Positions 41,615 to 49,758 of a DNA stretch of 64,000 nucleotides are shown one piece after another. The stretch is from the NCBI RefSeq assembly GCF_021545335.1, contig NZ_CP089312.1:6324001-6388000 (forward strand), in the 5' to 3' direction. Source of the DNA: Streptomyces sp. GQFP (lineage in GTDB: Bacteria; Actinomycetota; Actinomycetes; Streptomycetales; Streptomycetaceae). Each line of letters starts with the position of its first letter. Positions within the stretch are counted from its first letter, which is position 1. Made by a program: the position numbers and the translations under genes. The notes beneath the pieces were generated by a model. The model saw only the letters and a list, made by a program, of their open reading frames with translations. It had not been told where the DNA came from and did not search any database.

Positions 41615-43378
41615 TCAGCTGGCGCACTGCACCTTGTCCGCCGTGGACTGCCCTTCCACGGTCGGTGCCTTCGCCGACGCGGTGAGCGAGACGCCGGCCC
41701 CCTTGAAGTCCTTGCCCAGGGTCAGCGTCATGGTGGGCAGCCCCTGTGAGTTCGTCACACTCTTTCCGGGCTTCATCGCCGAACCGGACAGCCCCATGAT
41801 GGCGGCCAGTCGCCGGGCCTGGTCGGCCTGGTCGGGCGCGTACTCCAGAGTCGTCTTCGCGAGCTCCGCCGAGGCGTTGCCCGCGTTCTCGGACTTGGAC
41901 ACGCCCTCATCATTCTGCAGATAGTTAAGAGTCTCCTGTGCGGAGCCGGCCGGGGCGCCGCCGTTCAGGATCCGCACCCGCACCTCGGAGGCCGCGGACT
42001 TGGTGCCCTTGAGGCGGGCGGCGACGGCGGCCGCCTCCTTCGCCTTCTGCTGCTTGACCGCCGTGAACGACACGTCGTTGCTGATCGCGTCGAACACCGA
42101 CTGAGCCGTCGGGCCGACGGTGACCGTCGCCCGGACCGCCTCTCCCGGGGTGTCGATCACCGGCACGGTCATGAAGGTGATGTTCTTCGTCGGCACCTTC
42201 TTCAGCTCCAGCGCCACGTCCTTGAGCGTGGAGACCTTGCCGAGACCGGTGTCCACGGTCAGCGCCTTGGTGGCCGCGTTGGCGATCTTCAGCAGCTTGG
42301 CCGGGTTGGTCAGGGTGTCGCTGGAGGCCATCTTGCGCATCAGCGAGCTGAGGAACTGCTGCTGCACCTTGATCCGGTCCAGGTCGCCCTGGTTGCCGAA
42401 GCTGTGCCGCGTACGGACGAAGGCGAGCGCCTGCTCCCCCTCGACCGTGGACTTCCCAGCCGGCAGCTTCAGCTTGGACTCCTTGTCGTTGACGGCGTTC
42501 TCCACACAGACCTCGACCCCGCCCACCGCCGTCGTCAGCGTCTTCACGGCGTTGAAGTCGGCCATCATGAAGTGGTCCGGCGAGATACCGGTGACCGCCT
42601 TCACGGTGCGCATGGTGCAGCCCGGGTCGCGCCCGTCCTGCCCGAGGCTGGTGTTGAAGCGGACGCCCTGGGTACCGGCGATGGTCTTCTCGGAGCCGTC
42701 CTCCTGCACGGTCGGACAGTCCGGTACGTCGACGATCAGGTCACGCGGGATGCTGAGCGCGGTCGCGTTCGTCCGGTCCTTGGAGACGTGCAGCAGGATC
42801 GTCGTGTCCGCGTGCCCGACGCTGCCCGCGTCGCCGTACGACTCGTTGCCCGCACCGGTGCGCTTGTCCGTACCGATGATCAGGATGTTGAAGGCCTCGT
42901 CCTTGCTGAAGCCGTCCTTGGCCGCAGTACCGACGTCGGTCGTCGTGACGTTGCCCTCAAGTTGCTTGAGGTAGAAGTAGCCGGCCGCCGTGGCGGCCAC
43001 CAGGACGAAGGCCATGGTCCCGCCGGTCCAGAGCAGCGCCTTCTTGGCCTTCGACTTCTTCTTCTGCGGGGCACGCGAACGCCGCCGCCCAGGCAGCGGG
43101 TCCTCAGGCTCCGGCACACCCCGCCGCCTTCTCGGCGGCGGCACCTGCCCGGGTGACCCGGGCACGCCGTGCGTCTCTCGGTCCTGCTCCCGCTCCGGTG
43201 CCGCCGAACGCCCGCGTACCGCACCCGCGTTGGCGGGTGTGGCTCGACGAGGTCCCGGGACCGCTGATTGCGGTGCGGAGGGAGTCAGTCGCAGTTCGTA
43301 TTCGCCAGTGCTCGGGTTGAGCACCCACTGGTCTGCGGGGTCGATGTCGTCCGCCCGCCCACGGCCTTGCGCGTCCAC
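41615..43378 (-). CDS. LCP family protein with C-terminal LytR_C domain
   Basis: 587 residues from GTG 43378. A conserved-looking N-terminal motif, DPADQWVLNPSTGEYELRL, precedes a basic Pro-rich stretch. The membrane segment at about 115-135 is followed by the LCP domain (NILIIGTDKRTGAGNESYGD, DTTILLHVSKDRTNATALSI, DHFMMADFNAVKTLTTAVGG, RTRHSFGNQGDLDRIKVQQQ) and a LytR_C domain (VRVRILNGGAPAGSAQETLN). GGAGG lies 12 bases before the GTG, a wide gap; an ATG at 43465 would add poorly conserved residues. The DPADQWVLNP tag is a likely protein-interaction element. Confidence 0.92.
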   Translation of the reverse strand: MDAQGRGRADDIDPADQWVLNPSTGEYELRLTPSAPQSAVPGPRRATPANAGAVRGRSAAPEREQDRETHGVPGSPGQVPPPRRRRGVPEPEDPLPGRRRSRAPQKKKSKAKKALLWTGGTMAFVLVAATAAGYFYLKQLEGNVTTTDVGTAAKDGFSKDEAFNILIIGTDKRTGAGNESYGDAGSVGHADTTILLHVSKDRTNATALSIPRDLIVDVPDCPTVQEDGSEKTIAGTQGVRFNTSLGQDGRDPGCTMRTVKAVTGISPDHFMMADFNAVKTLTTAVGGVEVCVENAVNDKESKLKLPAGKSTVEGEQALAFVRTRHSFGNQGDLDRIKVQQQFLSSLMRKMASSDTLTNPAKLLKIANAATKALTVDTGLGKVSTLKDVALELKKVPTKNITFMTVPVIDTPGEAVRATVTVGPTAQSVFDAISNDVSFTAVKQQKAKEAAAVAARLKGTKSAASEVRVRILNGGAPAGSAQETLNYLQNDEGVSKSENAGNASAELAKTTLEYAPDQADQARRLAAIMGLSGSAMKPGKSVTNSQGLPTMTLTLGKDFKGAGVSLTASAKAPTVEGQSTADKVQCAS

Positions 43379-43944
43379 GGTTGTCTGAATCCTCCGTCGG
43401 GGCCACGCGGCGCCTTTCCCCCTCCAAAGGCGCTCGGGTCTCGGTCTCCGGTGTGCACACGACACTCGTCCTGACGCACCGGATCGCTCACACTATCCGT
43501 CCAGTTGGGCGTCAAGCGACGACGGTGACAAATTCCACGTCCATACAACTGGGCAATCCACCCATTTCTTTGAACTAAAGTTCGCCGACTTGGCAATCGC
43601 TTTACCCACAGGCGTCCCGGGCGGCCGTGTTCCCGCGAAAAGTGGGTACGGGGGCAGGGGTGGGGAGTTGGGCGGACGGCGACCCTCCGGGCCACTTGCC
43701 GGCAGAGCCACCCTCGAACTCGTATCCAGAATTGTGTTCCACATCACTGCTTTGTGCGAAGGAATCACCCTGAACCGGGATTTCCGCCGCCACGGCGACC
43801 GGCGCGTCGGATGCAACAGGATGGTCGTGTCCGACCGCTCGGTCCCGGAGTCCCGCCGACCCCTACGACCATGACGCGGACAGGGGGCGAGGGCACCCGC
43901 TACTGGACCGAACGAATGAACGAGGGACGAGGGGACTCACCTAG
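43379..43944. other. Intergenic region left of the insertion sequence, no firm gene
   Basis: 566 bases with AT-rich patches at about 43500-43600, probably including the promoter of the LCP gene. A 24-codon open stretch from ATG 43871 (TRYWTERMNEGRGDSP) looks protein-like and runs up to the CTAG target site, so a small gene may have been cut by the insertion, but what follows the element is repeat DNA, not an obvious continuation. Confidence 0.35.
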
Positions 43945-44883
43945 GGCGTGTTTCGAAAGTGCTGGTCACAGCCACTCGTTGATGGCTGCGACCAGCACGG
44001 TCGCCTCGTAGCGGACGGCGAGCTTGTCGTACCTCGTCGCCACCGCACGGTGGCGCTTGAGGCGATTGATCCCGCACTCCACCGCGTGGCGCTCTTTGTA
44101 GTCGGCCGCGTCGAACTTCGGTGGCCGGCCGCCGTGGGATCCGCGCTTCTTGCGGTGGGCGATCTGGTCCCGTTTCTCCGGGATCGTGCAGCGGATACCG
44201 CGCCTGCGCAGGTAGGCGCGGTTCGCGCGGGAGCCGTACGCCTTGTCGGCACGAACCTTGTCCGGTCGGGTGCGCGGGCGGCCCGGCCCGAGCCGGGGCA
44301 CCCTGATACGGCCCAGGACCACCTGGAACTGTGGGGAGTCACCGCGCTGCCCGGCCGTGATCACCAGCGACATCGGCTTCTGGGCCTGCTCGACCGCCAG
44401 GTGGAGCTTGGTCGTCAGCCCGCCCCGGGAGCGTCCGAGCCCGTGGTCGTCAGGCTCGGTGAACACACCACCTGGCGGCTCGACTTGCAGATCCCCTTTT
44501 TGCGGGCACCCGCCGCATGCTGGTGGGCGCGGGCGATGGTCGAGTCCACCGAGACGTCCCAGGTGATCAGCCCCTCGGCCTCGGCCCGGGCCTGCAGCTG
44601 CTCGAAGATGCGGTGCCAGGTGCCGTCCCGCTGCCAACGCCGAAACAGTCCGTACACCGTCTCCCATGGGCCGTACCGCTCGGGCACGTCCCGCCACGGA
44701 GCACCAGCGCGGGTGCGCCAGCGTATGCCGTCTATCAGCTGTCGCTTGGTGTGCACCGGTGGCCGTCCGGACTTCTTCCCAGCGGGAAGCAGGGGCTCTA
44801 GCTTCGCCCACTGCGCATGCGTCAGATCGTGCCTCCCCATGAAGTAGATCTTGACACATCAAGATCCACTTCTGAAACACGCC
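43945..44883 (-). mobile_element. IS5-type insertion sequence, 939 bases, apparently intact
   Basis: The ends are imperfect inverted repeats: GGCGTGTTTCGAAAGTG at the left and GGCGTGTTTCAGAAGTG read inward from the right (15 of 17 match). CTAG flanks both sides (43941-43944 and 44884-44887) as a four-base target duplication, fitting the YTAR preference of IS5 elements. It carries one transposase split over two frames. It is inserted at the edge of a family B interspersed repeat. Confidence 0.9.
43966..44840 (-). CDS. IS5-family DDE transposase made by -1 frameshift
   Basis: The first frame (44840 to stop 44415) starts MGRHDLTHAQWAKLEPLLPA and carries the first Asp in WDVSVDSTIARAHQHAAG. The second frame, running to 43966, carries GDLQVEPPGGVFTEPDDHGL, RSRGGLTTKLHLAVEQ, VRADKAYGSRANRAYLRRRG (second Asp) and RHAVECGINRLKRHRAVATR (Glu). 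A slippery AAAAAG at 44496-44501 lies where the frames must join. A -1 shift there gives a 291-residue fusion with a complete DDE site. Programmed frameshifting is known in this IS group, so this is more likely a feature than a mutation. Confidence 0.88.
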
Positions 44884-44887
44884 CTAG

Positions 44888-44930
44888 GGGTGCGGGGAAC
44901 TGCGCGACAAGCCCCCACCGGCGGAAAGCC
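44888..44930. repeat. Interspersed repeat family B fragment beside the insertion sequence
   Basis: GGGGTGCGGGGAACTGCGCG followed by ACAAGCCCCCACCGGCGG matches the start of the tandem copies at 17981-18134. The insertion at CTAG left only one side of the element next to the IS. Confidence 0.65.
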
Positions 44931-44941
44931 GAAGAACCACC

Positions 44942-45700
44942 TCACGCCCGGCGAGTAGCCGAAACCCGCTCATCCTCAACCCGCTTGGCCACCACACCCT
45001 CGGACACCCGCTCCAGATGCCGGCACAGAACAACAGACCCCCCGGTGGCAAGCGGCGAGTACAACCCCGCACTGACCCCTTCCCACGTGTCGTACCCCAG
45101 CCCCGACAGCAACCGAGACCCAGGCCCCGCCAACCCGAACCCCACCGCATCGGCCCCGGCCCGCTCCACAACCTCCGCCCCCGTGAACTCCGCCCCGGCG
45201 ACAATCAGCGCCGCCGCCTCCGGATCCACAGGCGCGTACGCCACGAACCGGTCCCCCTGACTCGGCACCTCCACCGCGTAATCGGCGAAGCCCTCCGGCA
45301 CCTGCGGGAACCGCCCACCCAGCGGCCGCAGCGCGAGCGCGACCCGCTCGCCGGAACACGCCCGCGCCGCCTCCAGCGTGTCGGGCCCGCTGACGACGAT
45401 GTCGGCGACGGAAGCCTCGCCCCCCATGTCCGCGACAACCCCCACCGACGAACACGCCAGCAGCCACACCGCCGTCTGCCAGTGCGCGGGCAGCAGCAGC
45501 GCGACCCGGTCACCCGGTTCGGCGGACAGCTCGCCCTGGAGGAGATTCGCGGTCTTGGCCACCCAATTGGCGAAGGTGGCCACGGACAATTCGACACGTT
45601 CGCCCGTGGCATCGTCGTAGAAGGTCACCAGGGGGCGCGCGGGGTCCGCGGCGAGCGCGGAACGCAGCAGGTCGGCAGGGGTGCGGTCGGTGGCGTTCAC
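44942..45700 (-). CDS. TIGR03089-family protein (short AMP-binding-like domain)
   Basis: 252 residues. Resembles only the N-terminal half of acyl-CoA synthetase-type enzymes: LLRSALAADPARPLVTFYDD, ANWVAKTANLLQGELSAEPG, DRVALLLPAHWQTAVWLLAC and SSVGVVADMG. It lacks the ATP-binding and C-terminal parts, so catalysis is doubtful. This actinobacterial family is usually encoded next to LCP genes; its role is unknown. GTG 45700 gives the conserved N-terminus and has no Shine-Dalgarno; a -10-like box lies seven bases upstream. Confidence 0.85.
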   Translation of the reverse strand: MNATDRTPADLLRSALAADPARPLVTFYDDATGERVELSVATFANWVAKTANLLQGELSAEPGDRVALLLPAHWQTAVWLLACSSVGVVADMGGEASVADIVVSGPDTLEAARACSGERVALALRPLGGRFPQVPEGFADYAVEVPSQGDRFVAYAPVDPEAAALIVAGAEFTGAEVVERAGADAVGFGLAGPGSRLLSGLGYDTWEGVSAGLYSPLATGGSVVLCRHLERVSEGVVAKRVEDERVSATRRA

Positions 45701-45707
45701 CCGCGCA

Positions 45708-45713
45708 AGGGTA
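45708..45713 (-). promoter_or_regulatory. Candidate -10 box for leaderless TIGR03089 mRNA
   Basis: On the minus strand TACCCT ends seven bases before the GTG at 45700, with no ribosome site between. Confidence 0.45.
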
Positions 45714-45828
45714 CGCGTGGGCATGGGCGCGGGCCGACCCCCGGGGGCCCCGTTTCGGGCGGACACGCCAGACGGACCGTCAGTTCATCGTTGGACAGAT
45801 ATGTATGACTATGTCCAGGATCAGGGGC

Positions 45829-47187
45829 ATGCGTAGGTATCTTGCTTCCTCGATCGGCGTCACGTGTGCAACCGCCCTGGCGCTCCCGTTGACCCTGCCC
45901 ACAACCCCGGCCTCGGCCACGGTGAGACCCGCCGCGGCGAGACCGGCAGCGGTGGCCCCCACCGTCCCCGGCAGCACCCAGTCGCTGCCTCTGACCCCCC
46001 GCCCCGGCGACCGCATCCTCGGCTCGGCCGCCGAACAGGGCCTGTACCGTTCGGACGTACGACGCTTCTCGCTCGTCGGCGTCATCTGGGACAACCCGGA
46101 CGCCGAGCTGTACGGCAGTGTCGAGGTCCGTACCCGGGAGGCCGGCGGCGACCACTGGTCCGGCTGGCAGAACGTCGAGACCCACAACCATGACCACGCG
46201 GCCGACCCCGACACGGCCGAACGCTCCTCAGGTCGGGTCCGGGGCTCCACGGCGCCGCTGTGGGTGGGCGACTCGGACGGCGTGGAGGTCCGCGTACGAG
46301 CGGACGGTGAGGGCCGCACGACGGGCGCCCGCGAGCCCCTCCCCGCGGGCCTGCGCCTCGAACTGGTGGACCCGGGCGAGGCGGCGGCGGAACCCGAAGG
46401 CCAGCGCACACGCGACGTGAGAGCGCCGGAGACACAGACCGAGTACGCCACCGAGATTCCGGCACTGAACAGACAGCAGACGGAGGAAGAGGCACGCCTA
46501 CTGCAGGGGGAGCAGGGGGAGCAGGGGGAGCAGGGGGAGCAGGGGGAGCAGGGCGAGCAGGGCGAGCTACGGGTGAAGCCGTTCATCGGCCCGCGCCCGC
46601 GGATCGTCACACGGCGCGGCTGGGGCGCCGACGAGAAGCTGCGCGAACGCGGCTTCGTCTACACGAAGAAGGTCAAGGTGGCCTTCGTGCACCACACGGC
46701 CTCGGGCAACAAGTACTGGTGCACACAGGTCCCGTCCCTCATCCGCGGCATCTACCGCTACCACGTGCTGAGCAGCGGCTGGCGGGACATCGGCTACAAC
46801 TTCCTCGTCGACCGGTGCGGAAACATCTACGAGGGCCGCGCCGGGGGTGTGGCGAAGCCGGTGATGGGCGCACACACGCTCGGGTTCAACACGGACAGCA
46901 TGGGGATCGCCGTCCTCGGAACTTTCGTCAGCTCCAAGCCGTCCAAAGCGGCAGTGGGGGCGATCGCGCGGCTCACCGCCTGGAAGCTCGGCCTGTTCGG
47001 GGCGAATCCGAACGGAAAGACATACCTGAAGTCAGGTGGTGGCAATCTCTACCCAAAGGGAAAGAACGTACGACTGAACGTGATCTCCGGCCACCGGGAC
47101 GGCTTCGCCACCGAGTGCCCGGGCCGGCTGCTCTACGGAAGGCTCGGCTCGGCGCGCTTGTCGGCGGCCAAGTACCAGGGCCGATGA
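45829..47187 (+). CDS. Secreted peptidoglycan-recognition / N-acetylmuramoyl-L-alanine amidase
   Basis: 452 residues. Signal peptide about 1-34, a beta-rich N-terminal domain to about 200, a linker with six GEQ units, and a C-terminal PGRP/amidase_2 domain at about 260-450: RRGWGADEKLRERGF, VAFVHHTASGNKYWC (Zn His), RYHVLSSGWRDIGYNFLVDR with the catalytic Tyr region, GNIYEGRAGGV, GAHTLGFNTDSMGIAVLG and ISGHRDGFATECPGRLLY (Zn His and Cys). It should cut the amide between muramic acid and the stem peptide. ATG 45829 is chosen for AGGATCAGGGGC; ATGs at 45805 and 45811 are alternatives. Divergent from the TIGR03089 gene. Confidence 0.9.
   Translation: MRRYLASSIGVTCATALALPLTLPTTPASATVRPAAARPAAVAPTVPGSTQSLPLTPRPGDRILGSAAEQGLYRSDVRRFSLVGVIWDNPDAELYGSVEVRTREAGGDHWSGWQNVETHNHDHAADPDTAERSSGRVRGSTAPLWVGDSDGVEVRVRADGEGRTTGAREPLPAGLRLELVDPGEAAAEPEGQRTRDVRAPETQTEYATEIPALNRQQTEEEARLLQGEQGEQGEQGEQGEQGEQGELRVKPFIGPRPRIVTRRGWGADEKLRERGFVYTKKVKVAFVHHTASGNKYWCTQVPSLIRGIYRYHVLSSGWRDIGYNFLVDRCGNIYEGRAGGVAKPVMGAHTLGFNTDSMGIAVLGTFVSSKPSKAAVGAIARLTAWKLGLFGANPNGKTYLKSGGGNLYPKGKNVRLNVISGHRDGFATECPGRLLYGRLGSARLSAAKYQGR
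46507..46560 (+). repeat. Six tandem nine-base repeats coding for GEQ
   Basis: Five GGGGAGCAG units and one GGCGAGCAG unit encode (Gly-Glu-Gln)6 in the linker of the amidase; a seventh partial unit reads Gly-Glu-Leu. The near identity of the units points to recent slippage. Confidence 0.9.
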
Positions 47188-47194
47188 AGACTTC

Positions 47195-47230
47195 GACCGA
47201 CCGAACGCGATGATGACGATTCGGTCGGTC
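47195..47230 (+). promoter_or_regulatory. Perfect 11-base inverted repeat before the guanylyltransferase gene
   Basis: GACCGACCGAA (47195-47205) and TTCGGTCGGTC (47220-47230) flank 14 bases. It lies seven bases after the amidase stop and 29 before the next start, so it could be a terminator for the first gene or an operator for the second. Confidence 0.5.
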
Positions 47231-47259
47231 CCGGCGGTAACAGGAAGCAGGGACGACAG

Positions 47260-48342
47260 GTGACAGAAGCGATTCTCCTGGTCGGCGGCAAGGGCACCCG
47301 GTTGCGTCCGCTCACCGTGCACACCCCGAAACCGATGGTCCCTGCGGCCGGAGTCCCCTTCCTCACGCACCAGTTGGCGAGAGCGAGAGCGGCGGGGGTG
47401 GAGCACATCATCCTCGCCACCTCCTACTTGGCCGAGGTCTTCGAACCCCACTTCGGCGACGGCGGATCCCTCGGCCTCCATCTGGAGTACGTCACCGAGG
47501 ACGAGCCCCTCGGCACGGGCGGCGCGATCCGCAACGTGGCCTCGCGCCTGCACTCCGCCCCCGACGACCCGGTCCTGGTCTTCAACGGCGACATCCTCAC
47601 GGGCCTGGACATCAGGGCCCTGGTCAGCACGCACGAGACGACAGGGGCGGACGTCTCACTGCACCTCACCCGAGTAACGGACCCGAGGGCATACGGCCTG
47701 GTCCCGACGGACGAATCAGACCGGGTAACAGCATTCCTGGAGAAACCCCAGTCCCCCGAGGAGATCGTCACCGACCAGATCAACGCGGGGGCGTACGTCT
47801 TCCGTCGCTCGGTCATCGACACGATCCCGACGGGCCGCCCGGTATCGGTGGAAAGAGAAACGTTCCCGGAACTACTGGCGCTGGGAGCCCACCTCCAGGG
47901 CTTGGTGGATTCGACGTACTGGCTGGACCTGGGGACACCCGCGGCCTTCGTACGAGGTTCGGCGGACCTGGTACTGGGCCGAGCCCCGTCCCCCGCGGTC
48001 CCCGGCCGCTGCGGCGACCGCCTGATCCTCCCCTCGGCCAGGGTGGCCCCCGACGCCAAGCTGACCGGCGGCACGGTGGTGGGCGAGGGCGCGTTCGTGG
48101 CGGAGGGCGCACGCGTCTCGGGCAGCACGATCCTGGCGGGCGCGGTGGTAGAACCGGGCGCGGTCATCACCAACTCCCTGATCGGCACAAGGGCCCGAGT
48201 GGGCGAACGCTCCATCCTGACCGGCACGGTGATCGGCGACGGCGCGATCATCGGCGCCGACAACGAACTCAGGGAGGGCGTACGGGTGTGGTGCGACGCA
48301 AGAATCCCAGCGGGGGCGCTCCGCTTCTCGTCGGACCAGTAA
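47260..48342 (+). CDS. manC: Mannose-1-phosphate guanylyltransferase (GDP-mannose pyrophosphorylase)
   Basis: 360 residues. Nucleotidyltransferase domain with AILLVGGKGTRLRPLTVHTP KP-type signature at 4-24, EPLGTGGAIRNV, FNGDILTGLD (metal Asp) and FLEKP. A C-terminal left-handed beta-helix of hexapeptide repeats follows (GGTVVGEGAFVAEGARVSGS). It makes GDP-mannose from mannose-1-phosphate and GTP, for mannosylated lipids and proteins. The phosphomannomutase at 61945 would supply its substrate. Sequence alone cannot fully exclude a glucose-1-phosphate specificity; the gene neighbourhood favours mannose. GTG 47260. Confidence 0.83.
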   Translation: MTEAILLVGGKGTRLRPLTVHTPKPMVPAAGVPFLTHQLARARAAGVEHIILATSYLAEVFEPHFGDGGSLGLHLEYVTEDEPLGTGGAIRNVASRLHSAPDDPVLVFNGDILTGLDIRALVSTHETTGADVSLHLTRVTDPRAYGLVPTDESDRVTAFLEKPQSPEEIVTDQINAGAYVFRRSVIDTIPTGRPVSVERETFPELLALGAHLQGLVDSTYWLDLGTPAAFVRGSADLVLGRAPSPAVPGRCGDRLILPSARVAPDAKLTGGTVVGEGAFVAEGARVSGSTILAGAVVEPGAVITNSLIGTRARVGERSILTGTVIGDGAIIGADNELREGVRVWCDARIPAGALRFSSDQ

Positions 48343-48395
48343 GGGCCACCCCCTGGGGGCGGGCGCCCCAGACCCCGGCTACGGCCCTGAACGGG

Positions 48396-48662
48396 CCTCG
48401 TCCTCAAACGCCGGACGGGCTGGAGATGCGGGCCGGCGCTGAGAAAGCGAGCCCGGCCGCCACAACTCGGCCCGTCCGGCGTCTCAGGGCGAGCGCGTTG
48501 GCCTCTAGTTCTCCCACCCACCCACCGGCCTCTGCCTTCCCCAGCGCCGGCCCGCACCCCCTCCAGCCCGTCCGGCGTTTGAGGACGAGGCCGTTCAGGC
48601 CGACAGGGGGGTCTGGGGGCGCAGCCCCCAGGGATGGGAACGGGTAGGGGCGGCGGGGGCGA
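48396..48662. repeat. Repeat family C, copy 2 (rearranged)
   Basis: A perfect 30-base inverted repeat (48396-48425 with 48561-48590, core CGCCGGACGGGCTG) is separated by 135 bases that contain a third, partial arm at about 48468-48490. At the right follows the outer-arm sequence (GGGGGCGCAGCCCCCAGGGA, then ATGGGAACGGGTAGGGGCGG) to 48662; the matching left outer arm is mostly lost. It fills the 322-base gap between the convergent guanylyltransferase and glycosylase genes, which has no other feature. Confidence 0.9.
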
Positions 48663-48664
48663 GA

Positions 48665-49684
48665 TCAAAGCCGCCCAATATCCCCCTTGCGCATCCGCGG
48701 CCCCCGCCGCCCCGGCACCCGCCCACTCAACAAAATCAACCGAGCCGCCCGATGCCGCTGCCCCGCATACGGCTCCAGCAACGACAACATCACGTCATCA
48801 TCCGCATCCCGATCCCCCGCCAACGCGAACCCCACAATCCCCGGCAGATGCAGATCCCCCACAGTCACCGCATCCGCCGCCCCATGACTCCGCTGCACAA
48901 CCTCCGCAGACGTCCAGGGCCCCACCCCCGGAACCACCTCCAGCCGAGCCCGAGCCCGCTCCGGATCCAGCGCGACAGCCTCCTCCAACCGCCCCGCGAC
49001 CCGAACCGCCCGCAGAATCGTCGAGGCCCGCTTGTTGTCGACCCCGGCCCGATGCCACTCCCAGGACGGAATCAGAGCCCAGTCACGAGCGGCAGGCACA
49101 ACAAACAACCCTTGGGGCAGGCCTTCGGGCCCAGGCGCAGGCTCCCCGAACTTCCGCACAAGCAACCGCCAAGCCCGATAAGCCTCGTCGGTGGTCACCT
49201 TCTGCTCCAGCACGGACGGAATCAGCGACTCCATGACCAGCCCGGTCCGAGTCAGCCGCAACCCCGGCCGCCGATGACGGGCGAGCGCGACAACCCGATG
49301 CCGGGGCTCGAACGCCTCGGGATCGTCGTCCGCCCCCAGCAACCCGGGCAACCGCTCCAGCAACCACTCGGCCCCGGGCCCCCACGCCTCCCCCCGGACC
49401 ACCCCGTCCCGCAGCGCGACCCGCAGGGTCCCGGGCCCGACAGGCGTACGACTGGCCCGCCACACGGACCCATCAGACGAGGCCCGGAACGTCGGATCCC
49501 CGGGCCCCCGCCGCAACGGCCCCAGAACGAGCCCGAGATCGAGCGGGCCGGCGGGCACCCAGGTCCGGGTCACCCCCGAAGCACAGGTCTGCCGAGGCAC
49601 GACACCAGGCACGACGACATCCCCACCTCGCACGGTCGTACGAGTGGGCCGAGAAGGTTGCTGAGGAGCGAACCGTCCTGCCAC
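48665..49684 (-). CDS. DNA-3-methyladenine glycosylase II-like (HhH-GPD) protein
   Basis: 339 residues. The HhH-GPD core is clear: SLIPSVLEQKVTTDEAYRAW, DNKRASTILRAVRVAGRLEE, the hairpin LEVVPGVGPWTSAEVVQRSH and the catalytic Asp in DAVTVGDLHLPGIVGFAL. The N-terminal 120 residues form an AlkA-type beta domain (PGTLRVALRDG). It should remove alkylated bases from DNA. GTG 49684 with AGGA 13 bases upstream; the start is less sure than the rest. Same strand as fbiB, 60 bases downstream of it. Confidence 0.88.
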   Translation of the reverse strand: MAGRFAPQQPSRPTRTTVRGGDVVVPGVVPRQTCASGVTRTWVPAGPLDLGLVLGPLRRGPGDPTFRASSDGSVWRASRTPVGPGTLRVALRDGVVRGEAWGPGAEWLLERLPGLLGADDDPEAFEPRHRVVALARHRRPGLRLTRTGLVMESLIPSVLEQKVTTDEAYRAWRLLVRKFGEPAPGPEGLPQGLFVVPAARDWALIPSWEWHRAGVDNKRASTILRAVRVAGRLEEAVALDPERARARLEVVPGVGPWTSAEVVQRSHGAADAVTVGDLHLPGIVGFALAGDRDADDDVMLSLLEPYAGQRHRAARLILLSGRVPGRRGPRMRKGDIGRL

Positions 49685-49723
49685 GAAAACCGTTCCTAAC
49701 CGGAGGAATCGAACCCCACAGAC

Positions 49724-49758
49724 CTCACCGCACCTCGACCAGGCTCACCGCACCTCGA
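49724..49758. repeat. Tandem 15-base repeat across the fbiB stop
   Basis: CTCACCGCACCTCGA occurs at 49724-49738 and 49744-49758 (20-base period). The right copy contains the last codons and stop of fbiB (minus strand); the left copy lies just downstream of it. Confidence 0.75.

Noticed and set aside
44415..44840. Transposase considered a frameshifted pseudogene
   Set aside because: The slippery site, intact ends and complete DDE residues after a -1 shift fit programmed frameshifting better.
46507..46560. Regular repeats considered as a CRISPR array
   Set aside because: Nine-base tandem units without spacers, in frame within a coding sequence; no cas genes in the window.
49690..49725. tRNA T-arm-like GGTTCGATTCC on the minus strand
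   Set aside because: No anticodon or D arm can be built around it; probably chance or an old remnant.
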